47,018 nt of DNA from assembly GCA_029976805.1 (NCBI GenBank), contig JAPOLY010000011.1, forward strand, positions 1 to 47,018. The letters run 5' to 3'. This document shows, piece by piece, positions 1 through 9,457 of the stretch (the stretch's first letter is position 1; every line of letters begins with the position of its first letter). The position numbers and the translations under genes were made by a program. The notes under the pieces are model-generated. The model saw only the letters and a program-made list of their open reading frames with translations. It was not told where the DNA came from and searched no databases. The DNA comes from a bacterium. Its GTDB lineage: Bacteria > Planctomycetota > UBA8108 > UBA1146.

Positions 1-560
1 GCACTGTACTCACAGAGGTCGAGAATTCCGTCGACGTCACAGTCGTTGGCGGGGTTGGCAGTGATTTCACACTCGTCAACCTGACCGTTGGAGTCACAGT
101 CCGTATCACATTCGTCGGGAATCAGGTTTCCGTTACAGTCCGGAGCTCCCAGTGCCACTTCGCAGGGGTCAAGGATTCCGTTGTTGTTGCAGTCTGCACC
201 GGCCAGGAACTGACAAATGTCGGGAACCCCGTTGTTGTCGCAGTCCTTGTTGGTGCCAGCGGCAATATCACAACTGTCGGGGACTCCATTGGAGTTGCAG
301 TCCTCGCTGGTGCCGTCGGTGATATCACACTCGTCGGGTACACCATTGTTGTTGCAGTCCAGGCTGGTGCCGTTGGCGATATCCGTAGCGTCCTCAGTTC
401 CATTGCCATTGCAGTCGAGCATGGGAATGGTCGGCAGCACAGGAATCAGCAACGCCGCAGAGGCGGTCGATCCAACTCCCAAAGCAAGCATGAGGACGAC
501 AGCCGATAACAGACATCGCCAGATAGAACGTGAACGTTGATTGGAATTGAGCGGTGACAT
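1..560 (-). CDS. Secreted protein with Asp/Asn-rich calcium-binding-type repeats (3' end outside window)
   Basis: The reading frame opens with ATG at 560 and is still open at base 1, so only the N-terminal 186 codons are seen. A GGAGGAG ribosome site lies 6 bases before the ATG. The start MSPLNSNQRSRS is followed by a hydrophobic segment ending ALGVGSTASA, a clear signal peptide, so the product is exported. From about residue 48 there are tandem units of roughly 12-20 residues of the form DCNNNGVPDECDI, DCNSNGVPDSCDI and DCDNNGVPDICQ. These resemble thrombospondin type 3 / EF-hand-like calcium loops with two cysteines per unit. Such repeats are common in secreted proteins of planctomycetes and other marine bacteria, often beside lectin or adhesin domains. 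The function cannot be told from this fragment. Confidence 0.85.
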   Translation of the reverse strand, partial: MSPLNSNQRSRSIWRCLLSAVVLMLALGVGSTASAALLIPVLPTIPMLDCNGNGTEDATDIANGTSLDCNNNGVPDECDITDGTSEDCNSNGVPDSCDIAAGTNKDCDNNGVPDICQFLAGADCNNNGILDPCEVALGAPDCNGNLIPDECDTDCDSNGQVDECEITANPANDCDVDGILDLCEYS

Positions 561-594
561 ATACACTCCTCCAGAAAAATTGAAACTCCGGACA

Positions 595-606
595 AACACC
601 GGTGTT
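595..606. repeat. 12-base perfect palindrome in the leader of the repeat protein
   Basis: AACACCGGTGTT is its own reverse complement and lies 35-46 bases upstream of the ATG at 560. It could be a regulator-binding site or a short hairpin in the leader. The palindrome is visible directly; any regulatory role is a guess. Confidence 0.35.
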
Positions 607-827
607 GAAAAATCAAAATGGCTTCAATGAATGCCTGCTAAAAAATCACCAGTGTGATGGATAGTTTGGCGGACTTTCATGAACCCTATAAGTTTGAAAA
701 AAGAACCCCTGGCCTTTAAGCCCTGTAGTCAGAATTTGAGACGCACGGCAAAACTAACCTGCGCTCTTAATGCATCGGGAACACACCCCCCCGTTGCATC
801 ATCTGCATTAAGGCAACCTAATGAGGT

Positions 828-842
828 CACACACACACACAC
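828..842. repeat. Short (CA)n microsatellite
   Basis: An uninterrupted CA dinucleotide run of 15 bases (about 7.5 units) lies in the intergenic region between the repeat protein and mutS. It is outside any supported gene, so slippage would not change a protein. Confidence 0.8.
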
Positions 843-1229
843 TCTCACGAAAGAAATAATAGCGAGGTGATGTTAGTGGTCAAAATAAAAAATCGTCGAC
901 CAACGAAGTGTTCCATGCATTCAAGATTTTCCCGAACTTACAAAATAACCTGCTTTAATGAACAAGCATGACATTAAGAACTGACGCCTGGTCAAGTTGT
1001 GTCGGCATTCAGAACTATCTCACCTGACTATAATGACATGCATATTTTCAAAAATACAGTCAGCCATTTGACTTAGGTTCAATCTCAATGTCTCCCTTTC
1101 TGGATGTCTTATTCATGCTCATGAGGAGAACCTCAGTACTATAGATAATAGTTGAATGAGATTTAGTCGGTGTGCATTTATTGGATCAATATTTACAATG
1201 ACTTCGACCCTCTTCGATTTTTCTTGGCC

Positions 1230-3872
1230 TCAGACGTTGAAAGACTCACCCGAAGCCTGTTTTTTCAGTTCATATATCAGATTCAGGGCCTCACGGGGAG
1301 ACAGTTCGTCCGGCTGGATTCCCTGCAGCTTTTCCAACAGCCGCCTCTCCATCTGATCAAAGAGACCCGGCTGTTCGACAGGTTGAAGGGATTCATTTGG
1401 GAGACTTCGATTCTGCCCCACCTCTTTGGGAGTCGAAGCATGAGATTCCAGATCGGAAAGAATGGATCGGGCTCGCCCCAACACCGGTGAGGGAACTCCT
1501 GCCAGGCGCGCAACGTGAATTCCGTAAGATTTGTCTGCTGACCCAGGGCGAATCTTGTGAAGGAAGACGATTTCGTCTTTCCATTCCTTGACCTCGACAC
1601 ACAGATTGGTCACCTGTTCCGGGAGCAATTCCTCCAGAGCCACCAACTCATGGTAATGAGTAGCAAAGAAAGTGCGGCAACGGACCCGTTGAGCCAAATC
1701 TTCTGCGATGGCCCAGGCGATGGAAACACCGTCGTGAGTGCTCGTCCCTCGCCCCACCTCATCGAGAATCACCAGGGATCGTTCGGTGGCATTGTGAAGA
1801 ATCCGGGCAGTTTCGACCATCTCCACCATGAAGGTGGATTGTCCGTGAACCAGATCGTCCGCGGCTCCTACACGAGTGAAGATGCGGTCCGCCAGTCCGA
1901 GAACCGCTCTTTTTGCCGGAACAAAAGCACCCATCTGGCCGAGAATACAGATCAGAGCTGTCTGCCGGATGTAGGTCGATTTACCCGCCATGTTCGGACC
2001 CGTGATCACTGACAGGGTTGCGCCGGCTCCGCTGGAGACATCATTGGGAGTGAAATCACTGCGAGCCGCACCTGCCCCCACCACCGGGTGAAATCCCTCT
2101 TCAATTTCGAGGATCGGCTCCTCGACGATCTCAGGAGCACACCATTCCTCTTCCGAGGCAACTTTGGCCAACGATTGAAAGACGTCAATTTCTGCAATGA
2201 TCGCTGAAGCGGTCTGGAAAGCCTTGATGTGACCTAGAAGTTCTTCCCTGAGTTGTTGGAAGATCTCCAATTCCAATTGGTCTGCCCGCTCCTTGGAACC
2301 GAGGACCTTTTCCTCCATCTCTTTTAGTTCAGGAGTAATATAGCGCTCGGCGTTCTTGAGAGTTTGCTTGCGGATATAGGTCTCGGGGATGCGCTCAGAG
2401 TGGGTATGGGTGATCTCGATGTAATAACCAAACACCCGGTTGTATCCCACCTTGAGGTTGGGAATCCCCGTCTTGGCCGATTCCTCCGCCTCGAAGGCCG
2501 CCATCCATGAAACCCCATCCCTGGAAACAGCCCTCAGTTCATCCAGAGCAGGGTCGAATCCATCACGGATCAACCCCCCTTCTGTCAGGGTCAGAGGCGG
2601 TTCTTCCACAAGAGTGTCATGGATCCGGTCTGCGATCGATCGGGCGAGATCACCGTCCAGATCCTTTTCCAGTTCGATCAATCTTTGCGGCTCGAGTCCC
2701 TCCAGGCAAACTTTCAGCTCCGGAAGTGCCTGCAGAGAACGCGCCAATGCCCGCAAATCACGGCCATGAATCCTCCCCATTGGCAATCGAGAAGCCAAAC
2801 GTTCGATATCACGGACTTCCGAGAGAGCAGTGCGAAGCTGATCGCGTAAATCCTTATCGCGAACGAGGCCTGAAACAGCCGATTGCCTAGACCTTATCGG
2901 TGCCGGATCAGCGAGTGGAGTTTGAATCCACTCTCTGAGCAATCGGGCTCCCATCGCAGTTCGTGTCTTGTCGAGCAATCCGAGCAGGGATCCCCTGCGC
3001 TCGCCGGTTCGGGTCACCTCCAAAAGATCGAGAGCCCTGTGGGTAGAGGCGTCCAGCCCCAGTTTTCGCTGGTGGCCAGAACTTCTCAGGGAAGTAATGT
3101 GCATCAGTGACTGCCGCTGGGTTTGCTGAAGATACTCCAGCAATGCCCCTGCCGTCCCGATGGCACCCTTCAAATGCTCGACTCCAAAACCATCGAGAGT
3201 CGTCATTGCAAAATGGGCCAGCAAACGCTGGCGCGCCGATTCCAATTCAAAGTGCCATTCGGGCCAGCGGGTCAGAGTGCACCCCGGAAGGTAGGCACTG
3301 AGCCAGTCCAGAATGGGATCTCCGGTGGGATCAAATCCTTCGGGAATCAGGATCTCCCGGGGCTGGATCGCCAGCAGGCTTTCGATGCCTTCACCGGAAT
3401 CGAGATCCTGACAATGGAATTTTCCGGTCGAGAGGTCGACCCAGGCGAGCCCACCTAACCCGTGTTCTGCCGGACGGTATGAAGCCAGATGGATCGGGGA
3501 GTGATCTTCGAGGCTCTCTTCAGGCACAAAGGTACCGGGAGTGACGACGCGAACCACTTTACGATCGACGATGCCCTTGGCCTCGGCGGCATCCTCCACC
3601 TGTTCGCAAATAGCGACCCGATGGCCCGCCTCGACCAGCCTCTGTATATAGGAATCCACACTCTTGACCGGGATTCCGGCCATGGGAATTTTTTGACCGC
3701 TTTTGTCCTTTGATCGGGAAGTCAGGGTGATGCCCAGCAACTCTGAAACGAGTCGGGCATCGTCGAAGAACATTTCGTAAAAATCGCCCATACGAAAGAA
3801 AAGCACCTCATCAGGGTGTTCTCCCTTCGCAGCATGAAACTGACGCATCATGGGTGTTTCGGCAGTTGCCAC
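1230..3872 (-). CDS. mutS: DNA mismatch repair ATPase MutS
   Basis: An 880-residue protein that recognises base mismatches and small loops and recruits MutL. The order is that of full-length bacterial MutS. The N-terminal mismatch-recognition domain has the Phe-x-Glu wedge at F31 and E33 (in GDFYEMF). Connector, lever and clamp regions follow (residues about 130-560). The ABC-type ATPase has Walker A GPNMAGKST at 625-633, Walker B VILDE with D704 and E705, the signature segment STHDG just after it, and FFATHYHE around 735-742. The C-terminus ends in a short helix (EALNLIYELKK) typical of the tetramerisation tail. The start is GTG at 3872 with GGAAGGG about 8 bases upstream. No mutL lies beside it. 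The length fits the family (E. coli 853), so it appears intact. Confidence 0.98.
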   Translation of the reverse strand: MATAETPMMRQFHAAKGEHPDEVLFFRMGDFYEMFFDDARLVSELLGITLTSRSKDKSGQKIPMAGIPVKSVDSYIQRLVEAGHRVAICEQVEDAAEAKGIVDRKVVRVVTPGTFVPEESLEDHSPIHLASYRPAEHGLGGLAWVDLSTGKFHCQDLDSGEGIESLLAIQPREILIPEGFDPTGDPILDWLSAYLPGCTLTRWPEWHFELESARQRLLAHFAMTTLDGFGVEHLKGAIGTAGALLEYLQQTQRQSLMHITSLRSSGHQRKLGLDASTHRALDLLEVTRTGERRGSLLGLLDKTRTAMGARLLREWIQTPLADPAPIRSRQSAVSGLVRDKDLRDQLRTALSEVRDIERLASRLPMGRIHGRDLRALARSLQALPELKVCLEGLEPQRLIELEKDLDGDLARSIADRIHDTLVEEPPLTLTEGGLIRDGFDPALDELRAVSRDGVSWMAAFEAEESAKTGIPNLKVGYNRVFGYYIEITHTHSERIPETYIRKQTLKNAERYITPELKEMEEKVLGSKERADQLELEIFQQLREELLGHIKAFQTASAIIAEIDVFQSLAKVASEEEWCAPEIVEEPILEIEEGFHPVVGAGAARSDFTPNDVSSGAGATLSVITGPNMAGKSTYIRQTALICILGQMGAFVPAKRAVLGLADRIFTRVGAADDLVHGQSTFMVEMVETARILHNATERSLVILDEVGRGTSTHDGVSIAWAIAEDLAQRVRCRTFFATHYHELVALEELLPEQVTNLCVEVKEWKDEIVFLHKIRPGSADKSYGIHVARLAGVPSPVLGRARSILSDLESHASTPKEVGQNRSLPNESLQPVEQPGLFDQMERRLLEKLQGIQPDELSPREALNLIYELKKQASGESFNV

Positions 3873-3993
3873 AGAGTGGTCCCTTCCAGGTGCTTTTCCG
3901 ACTCCCAGCCAGATCGGGCATTCTAGCCGCTCCGTCGGCTCAGGCGAGACGCCGTTGCCACAGATTGAGGTAGAAATTACCTGATTTGTATCG

Positions 3994-4023
3994 TTCCACT
4001 CCGAAAGATTCAGACGTTATGAT
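3994..4023 (+). promoter_or_regulatory. Possible promoter for the P-domain protein
   Basis: TTCCAC (3994-3999), an 18-base spacer and TATGAT (4018-4023) lie about 95 bases upstream of the ATG at 4117. The -10 box is good and the -35 box weak. It sits in the divergent gap between mutS and the secreted P-domain protein. This is a sequence match only. Confidence 0.3.
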
Positions 4024-4116
4024 TGTAGGTGGGATTTCGTGCTTAGAATGGATCTCTGAGAAGAGTCTGGCGGGAAATCCCCGGCATCATTTCCTCCGAA
4101 TGAAACAGGAGTGTCC

Positions 4117-7100
4117 ATGCACCCCTTTATCAAACCTCTTCAGTTTGCATTTTCGTGGCTGGTAATCGGCCTCGCAGGCACTTTGCATGCTGATATTGTG
4201 CAGTGCACGAATCTGCCCAACGCACTGCCCATTTCTGAAGACGCGGCCAACCCGACCGAAGTGGTCATCTCTGTGACAACGGATGAACCCGTCACCGACG
4301 TCGATATCCTTGTCGACATTGCCCATGACTACATCGATGACGTCATCGTTGAGATCATCTCCCCCGCAGGAACTCTGGTGCGTCTTCATGATCAGGGTGG
4401 CGGAAGCAATGATTTCATCAATGTAATCTTCGATGATGGTGGAGCTCCCAATGGAAACATTCCCTGGGACTCCGGTTGCAGGGTTCAACCCTCCGGACCT
4501 GGCTCTCTTTCCGATCTCGCTTCGGCCAGCTCTGTTGGAGACTGGACGCTGCGTTGTCAGGACACTTTTGCCGGTGGAGCGACCGGTGCTCTCAGTGGCT
4601 GGTGTTTGAATACCTTCGATTCCACTATTTCGGGAGCCGTCCTCTCGCCCACCAATTTCCTTTGCAGGGATCTGGGCGGCACGGGCACTGTTGAAATGAC
4701 ATGGTCCAATCCACAGTTGTATGACGAGATCCAGATTTTGTCTGCAGGAGCCATCGTCGATATCGTCGCCGGTGACACGACCTCATATACTCTGGCGACC
4801 GGATCAGTGGGTGGACTCGTTGAACTGTGCCTTTTACCGACAGTCGGCGGGGCAATTCCCTGCACGACCACCTGTGCAAATATCACCACCCAGGCAATTA
4901 CACCCTCTCTTGAACAATGCAGTACACCCGGTTCAGTGGTCGGCAACACCGTCACTGAAACACTCGATGTCATCAACATTGGTACCGACCTCGAAATCGG
5001 TGATCTGCAGGTACAAGTCGACGTCCAGCATCCTTTTGTCGGCGACCTGGTCGTCGATCTGAGCCATGCAGGAACCACTGTTCGCCTGCACAATGAAAAT
5101 GGCGGAGCAGCCACTCAGATTGAAGCAACCTTCTGGGATCTGGGTGCAGCTCAGGGAACGACGGGTATCAACTGTGGTTGCCCCCTGCAACCTACCGGGC
5201 CTGGAGTTCTTGCAGACTTCAATGGAAGTTCATCGCTCGGTGACTGGACTCTGCGACTGGCGGACGTCTTCTCTGGAGGTGGGCCGCGAATCGGCTCCCT
5301 CGACTCATGGTGCTTCCGGGCCTTTGAGCTGGGCAGCGTAACGGATCTGGTCTGTGACACCCCATCGGGAAGTACCACTTCCACCCTTTCATGGACCAAT
5401 CCCCAGGATTTCGATGGCTTTGAAATCTACGCCAACGGTGTACTGGAAACCGTGATCTCCAATGGAACAGCCACCAGTTATGTGACCGGCCCACAAACAT
5501 TGCCAGCACAGGTAATCTACTGCATCGTTCCGCTGCTGACCGGTGAGATCGTGCCGCAGAACTGCTGCGAGGCAAACTTCCTCGTCCAGCCGATGACGGA
5601 TGTTCTCGCCAGTGCACAATCGGGAACGGGTGTGATCAGTGCCAGCTGGGTCAATGCGATCGCCTACGACCTGATCAACGTGTACGTCGATGGAAACCTT
5701 GAGGCCACGCTTCCCGGAGATGCCACCTCCTGGAGTGGTGGGTCAGCGACTGCCCCCGGTACAGCAGAGTTTTGCCTCGAAGCCTCACAAAACGGCTTTG
5801 TTTCCGATCCGGTCTGTAAAAATGTCGCTCTTTTGCAGCAGCGGGATTACTCCGCATGCAGAACTCCGGGGTCGCCGATCAATCAGGCCGTCAGCCCGGT
5901 TACGGACATCATTTTTGTTCCGACCAACAATCTCATCGGTGACATCGATGTCCTTGTCGATCTCCGTCACCCCTTCGTCGGTGACTTGACCGTGGACCTG
6001 GCTTCTCCCGGAGGCGTCGGTATTCGATTGCACGACCTCCTCGGCGGAGCAGATGCGGACATGAATGTGGTCTACTCCAATGGTGCTCCTGCCAATGCCG
6101 GTCCTTACAACTGTGGCTGCGCCATGGAAGCCAGTGGCCCCGGTTCAATGCAAGATTTCATCAACACACCGAGCATTGGTCCCTGGTTGATGTCCATTTC
6201 GGATATCTACCCAGGAAACATTTCGACCTTTGATCGCTGGTGCTTGCAGATTGATGCCGGTTGCCAGACCCTTCCGCCTCAAGATGTCACCGCTGTTTCC
6301 GATGGCACGGAAGTAACTCTCAGCTGGACCAATGCATCCCCCTACGATGAGATCCAGTTGATGCGTAACGGCGCCATCGTGGCTACCGGAATCTCCGGAA
6401 CCGCGACCAGCTATGTGGATACCCCTCCTCCCGGTGCCTACGAATATGAACTGATCGGCTTTGATTTCGGGCAGGGTTGCAGTAACACCAGTGACAAGAT
6501 CATTGCGGGTGTCGGAATCACAGACGTGGTCTGGATCGGTGAAACCGGAGGAAATGTCCTGAGCGGTGCCCTCCTTGTAGACAGTCTCTTCCAGTTGGGA
6601 AGAATCGTCATGACGGTAGACACCCTGACCGCTGATCTGATGGATCGCTCTGGTGTCCCTGAAGTTCTCTGGGCATGCCTTGGAACCTACCCAGAGCGTT
6701 ATGAACTGACCGCTGCTGACGGACTTCTGTTGGCAGAGTTTCACACCGGAGACGATGGTCTCAACGGCTCACAGGAACGGGCCCCGGTCTCCATCTACAT
6801 CGAAAGCAACGACGCCTGGGGCTATGACCCGCAGACCATCTTTGCCAACTACGATGGAGTCGAGGACACTTCCCTGGGCAATGTCGAAAATGGTGACGAC
6901 TCACTGGTCAATCTCGTTGGATTTGACTCGGGCTACGGCCTCGACTGCTCATTCCTCGATGCACCGTACATTCAGGATTCTCCAGGCAACGACTACACCG
7001 ATCGCCTCTTCCCCTGCAACCTGAACCCGGACCTGGGTGGAGATCGATCCGGAGTAATCTGGCAAGGCTCCGATCTCTTCGGGCCCTACACCGTCGGTAT

Positions 7101-7524
7101 TCACTATGACAGTGAGATCGCTCCGGTGATCAGTCAGACGTGGGAAATCGGCGGTTACGGAAATGACATCTTCCAGATTCTGCCCCTTTACCTGATAGCG
7201 CTGGAAAACAACGCCGCGCCTCCTCCTGTTGACCCTGAGTTCATTCGTGGCGACGTCAACAATGACGGTGGCCGCAATGTAGCGGATGCCATCTTCCTGC
7301 TTGCAAGCCTGTTTGTTCCCGGAAGCCCTGCGGCCTCCTGCGCCGATTCGGCCGATTGCAATGACGATGGTGGAACCAATGTCGCAGATGCGGTTTACCT
7401 GCTGAACAATCTTTTCATTCCCGGAAGTGCGCCGATTCCGGCACCGGGTACCAATCTTGATTGTGGTCCGGATCCAACCGCCGACAGCCTTGATTGCCTG
7501 AGCACGGGGGCCAGCTGCCCCTAG
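4117..7524 (+). CDS. Large secreted protein: three P domains, interleaved FN3-like domains, dockerin-like C-terminus
   Basis: I place the start at ATG 4117 because AGGAG (4107-4111) sits 5 bases before it; a GTG at 4111 would overlap that ribosome site. The protein is about 1135 residues, with a hydrophobic signal peptide (QFAFSWLVIGLAGTLHA). Three copies of a proprotein-convertase P domain follow (about 29-168, 267-403 and 580-713), each with D-L-x-V-D-L, RLH-x(2-3)-GG and SxGxW(T/L)(L/M)xxxD-type motifs and a final W-C. Between them are beta-sandwich segments with the pattern LSWTNPxxYDxIxxxxNG, FN3-like. A 250-residue region of unknown type comes next. The C-terminus (about 1043-1128) has two dockerin-like loops, GDVNNDGGRNVADA and DCNDDGGTNVADA. 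P domains often accompany secreted proteases, but no protease domain is visible. It is probably a cell-surface or extracellular binding protein. Confidence 0.9.
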   Translation: MHPFIKPLQFAFSWLVIGLAGTLHADIVQCTNLPNALPISEDAANPTEVVISVTTDEPVTDVDILVDIAHDYIDDVIVEIISPAGTLVRLHDQGGGSNDFINVIFDDGGAPNGNIPWDSGCRVQPSGPGSLSDLASASSVGDWTLRCQDTFAGGATGALSGWCLNTFDSTISGAVLSPTNFLCRDLGGTGTVEMTWSNPQLYDEIQILSAGAIVDIVAGDTTSYTLATGSVGGLVELCLLPTVGGAIPCTTTCANITTQAITPSLEQCSTPGSVVGNTVTETLDVINIGTDLEIGDLQVQVDVQHPFVGDLVVDLSHAGTTVRLHNENGGAATQIEATFWDLGAAQGTTGINCGCPLQPTGPGVLADFNGSSSLGDWTLRLADVFSGGGPRIGSLDSWCFRAFELGSVTDLVCDTPSGSTTSTLSWTNPQDFDGFEIYANGVLETVISNGTATSYVTGPQTLPAQVIYCIVPLLTGEIVPQNCCEANFLVQPMTDVLASAQSGTGVISASWVNAIAYDLINVYVDGNLEATLPGDATSWSGGSATAPGTAEFCLEASQNGFVSDPVCKNVALLQQRDYSACRTPGSPINQAVSPVTDIIFVPTNNLIGDIDVLVDLRHPFVGDLTVDLASPGGVGIRLHDLLGGADADMNVVYSNGAPANAGPYNCGCAMEASGPGSMQDFINTPSIGPWLMSISDIYPGNISTFDRWCLQIDAGCQTLPPQDVTAVSDGTEVTLSWTNASPYDEIQLMRNGAIVATGISGTATSYVDTPPPGAYEYELIGFDFGQGCSNTSDKIIAGVGITDVVWIGETGGNVLSGALLVDSLFQLGRIVMTVDTLTADLMDRSGVPEVLWACLGTYPERYELTAADGLLLAEFHTGDDGLNGSQERAPVSIYIESNDAWGYDPQTIFANYDGVEDTSLGNVENGDDSLVNLVGFDSGYGLDCSFLDAPYIQDSPGNDYTDRLFPCNLNPDLGGDRSGVIWQGSDLFGPYTVGIHYDSEIAPVISQTWEIGGYGNDIFQILPLYLIALENNAAPPPVDPEFIRGDVNNDGGRNVADAIFLLASLFVPGSPAASCADSADCNDDGGTNVADAVYLLNNLFIPGSAPIPAPGTNLDCGPDPTADSLDCLSTGASCP

Positions 7525-7561
7525 ACGCGAGCCCACGTCTCTGCGTCCTTTGCAAAGGATG

Positions 7562-7605
7562 AAACACGCCCCCGGAACGACTCGTTCCGGGGGCGTGTTT
7601 GTTTT
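7562..7605 (+). terminator. Strong intrinsic terminator after the P-domain gene, possibly bidirectional
   Basis: AAACACGCCCCCGGAA (7562-7577) pairs perfectly over 16 bases with 7585-7600 around a 7-base loop, followed by GTTTT on the plus strand. It lies 37 bases after the stop of the P-domain gene and between two convergent genes. It may therefore also stop transcription from the minus-strand gene ending at 7628, although the T-tract on that side is only three bases. Confidence 0.9.
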
Positions 7606-7627
7606 CAGATCATGAAAAGCGTGAAGC

Positions 7628-8914
7628 TCAGGGAAGAGCCTTGATCAATCTCCCCAAACCCAAAACGAGGATCGCCCCAAAGATCGCCCCGAGGATGATC
7701 TCTCTGGCGCCCCCTCCCGGTCCACTGACTGGAGGCTCCTCGACAGGGCTTTCTGGCTCAGGGCGATCTTTGTCGCCTTCCGGTCGAACAGTGATCCGTT
7801 TCCTGAAGTCAGTGGAAACATTGGACTGCTGATCAGCAGGTTTCAACAACTGCGATTTTTGGCCAGAAGGAATGGTTGGATCCACTGTTTGCTCTTTGAA
7901 ACTCGCAGGAATAATGGAGACCTGTTTATCCAATGTACGAGTGTCGGCTCCTGAAGCCGGAACAGATCTCTTTGATGTCGAATCGACACCAGCAAAATCG
8001 GTCGTTTCCTTGAGAAGCAGTACAGGGCTTCCAAGGGAGTCGAGACCGTCTGCACAAGCCATCTCGAGCGATTCCAACTCACCCAATTTTTCTTCACACC
8101 GAAGAATACGCTGGCGGATCCTGTCGATCACCTCTGGCAAGTCCCTAACCTTCAGATGGCCCTGCCCCGTCTGTTCTCTCACTCGGACGATTTCTTTCAG
8201 ACGAGATTTCAAACTCTTCTTCAGCGATTCCGCTGCCTCGACAATTGAATGTGACTCGCTCTTGAGGGCATGAAAAACCCGTGGCTTGGAATCACTCTCC
8301 TGACCCCATGATTTGAGATGGGAGACAAAGCCCTCACCAGAATCGAGAACCCCCTGAATGCGCGCCTGCATTCCTTCGACCCGATTGCCGAAGTCTTCCA
8401 GCAGGTTCAGATATCCCTGCTTGCCAAGCTCGCGGGAGACCTCCTCATGAATCACGCCTCCAGCGGTTGAGCTTGATCTGGCTCCAGAAGAGGATCTTGA
8501 ATTAGAACTCCCTCTTTCGGGATCTGATTTTTCAGCCCTGGCTTTTTCCCGCCGTTCAGCCCTGATGACTTCTCTTTCGCGAACCAGTTCAGATCTTTGT
8601 TGGGTAATCTGTTCAGAGACTACAGAACCCAGGGGTTGAGTCGAGATCAGATCGGCACTGGGAATTTTCACCGAGTAATAGGAGGCGAGCTTTTCATTGA
8701 AGAGCCTCAGATGATACTCGTCTCCCTCAAGGCGAATCTCGGCAACACCCTCTTTTTCGTTTCCGAACAGACGGAAACGGACCTTCTCCAGCATTCGATC
8801 CTCCTGGGACAGCAAAGGATCGGCAGCGACCAATCCCGGGAGGGAGCAGAGGCAAAGGCCGAGGAGTGTCAGGCCACAGAAAATGGGCCGCAAAATGGGC
8901 CGCAATGAGTACAT
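7628..8914 (-). CDS. Unknown exported, coiled-coil protein with C-terminal membrane anchor
   Basis: I do not recognise a family. I chose ATG 8914 (428 residues) because GGAAAG lies about 9 bases upstream; a GTG 36 bases further up has no ribosome site. The N-terminus is a signal peptide (residues about 8-31, ending GLVAADP). Residues 38-85 look like a small beta-rich domain. A charged, arginine- and glutamate-rich stretch follows (about 100-130), then a serine-rich linker (135-150), long helical coiled-coil segments (about 155-300) and a low-complexity linker with a PEPESPVEEPPVSGPGGG-like tract. A C-terminal transmembrane helix (IILGAIFGAILVLGLGRLI) ends in a short basic tail. The topology suggests a periplasmic rod anchored at its C-terminus. 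It is convergent with the P-domain gene and divergent from cutA. Confidence 0.75.
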   Translation of the reverse strand: MYSLRPILRPIFCGLTLLGLCLCSLPGLVAADPLLSQEDRMLEKVRFRLFGNEKEGVAEIRLEGDEYHLRLFNEKLASYYSVKIPSADLISTQPLGSVVSEQITQQRSELVREREVIRAERREKARAEKSDPERGSSNSRSSSGARSSSTAGGVIHEEVSRELGKQGYLNLLEDFGNRVEGMQARIQGVLDSGEGFVSHLKSWGQESDSKPRVFHALKSESHSIVEAAESLKKSLKSRLKEIVRVREQTGQGHLKVRDLPEVIDRIRQRILRCEEKLGELESLEMACADGLDSLGSPVLLLKETTDFAGVDSTSKRSVPASGADTRTLDKQVSIIPASFKEQTVDPTIPSGQKSQLLKPADQQSNVSTDFRKRITVRPEGDKDRPEPESPVEEPPVSGPGGGAREIILGAIFGAILVLGLGRLIKALP

Positions 8915-9142
8915 TCGCGAAGGCTTTCCAGATGAGGAAATCAGAACCACTGACGAAATCGGGACTACAGACTCGAGATTAGGAAGTCCCGAGCCCTACC
9001 TTTGAGTGGTTGAGTTATCCCCATCGCATTTCTTTCCGATCCTGATTTTACATCATATACGACTGGATTTCCGTAATGTTTCGAGGGGGTTGAACCGTGC
9101 TAATATCTGGTCAGTCCCTTTTCCAACGGAATCGAGCAAACG

Positions 9143-9457
9143 GTGATCCGCCTCATCATGGTGTCCCATCCCGCAGAAAATGCGCAGGGGTTGGCCCATC
9201 AACTGGTCGAGCAAAACCTTGCAGCATGTGTCCACCTTCTCCCTCAGGGAACTTCTGTTTACCGTTGGGAAGGCAACGTCTGTGAGGAAAAAGAAACTCT
9301 CCTGATGATCAAGACCGCCGCAGAACCGGATCAGGTAAAATCCGCTGTTCTCAAAGCTCATCCCCATGATTGCCCTGAAATCATTTTCCTCGAAATCAAG
9401 GATGGCCACCGGGAATATCTCGACTGGGTCATCCAATCGACGAAGGAGACCCCTTGA
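9143..9457 (+). CDS. cutA: CutA-like divalent-ion tolerance protein
   Basis: A 104-residue protein of the CutA1 family, small trimeric PII-like proteins linked historically to copper and divalent-cation tolerance, with no settled biochemical role. It has the family's order: VSHPAENAQGLAHQLVEQNLAACVHLLP, then YRWEGNVCEEKETLLMIKT, then HPHDCPEIIFLEI and a closing YLDWV. The start is GTG 9143, preceded by only a weak purine stretch. Its stop overlaps the TTG start of moeA (TTGA at 9454-9457), so it is the first gene of the operon that runs to 18611. The upstream 190 bases, shared with a divergent gene, probably hold the promoter. Confidence 0.93.
   Translation: MIRLIMVSHPAENAQGLAHQLVEQNLAACVHLLPQGTSVYRWEGNVCEEKETLLMIKTAAEPDQVKSAVLKAHPHDCPEIIFLEIKDGHREYLDWVIQSTKETP

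Larger units (their letters stand above)
561..1229. other. Intergenic region, no gene recognised
   Basis: About 670 bases lie between the start of the repeat protein (minus) and the stop of mutS (minus). The stretch is visibly richer in A and T than the flanking genes. It holds a short CA microsatellite, runs such as ACACACCCCCCCG near 781, and a 12-base palindrome in the leader of the repeat protein. The open frames here (for example a 63-codon plus-strand frame at 679-870) have no ribosome site and no recognisable protein features. It probably carries the promoter of the repeat protein and the 3' end of the mutS transcript. I found no convincing terminator hairpin with a T-tract. Confidence 0.5.

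Noticed and set aside
679-870. 63-codon plus-strand frame in the first intergenic region
   Set aside because: No ribosome site, no family features, and it runs through the CA repeat.
6145-6744. Minus-strand 199-codon frame inside the P-domain gene
   Set aside because: It is antisense to conserved P-domain coding sequence and has no recognisable features.
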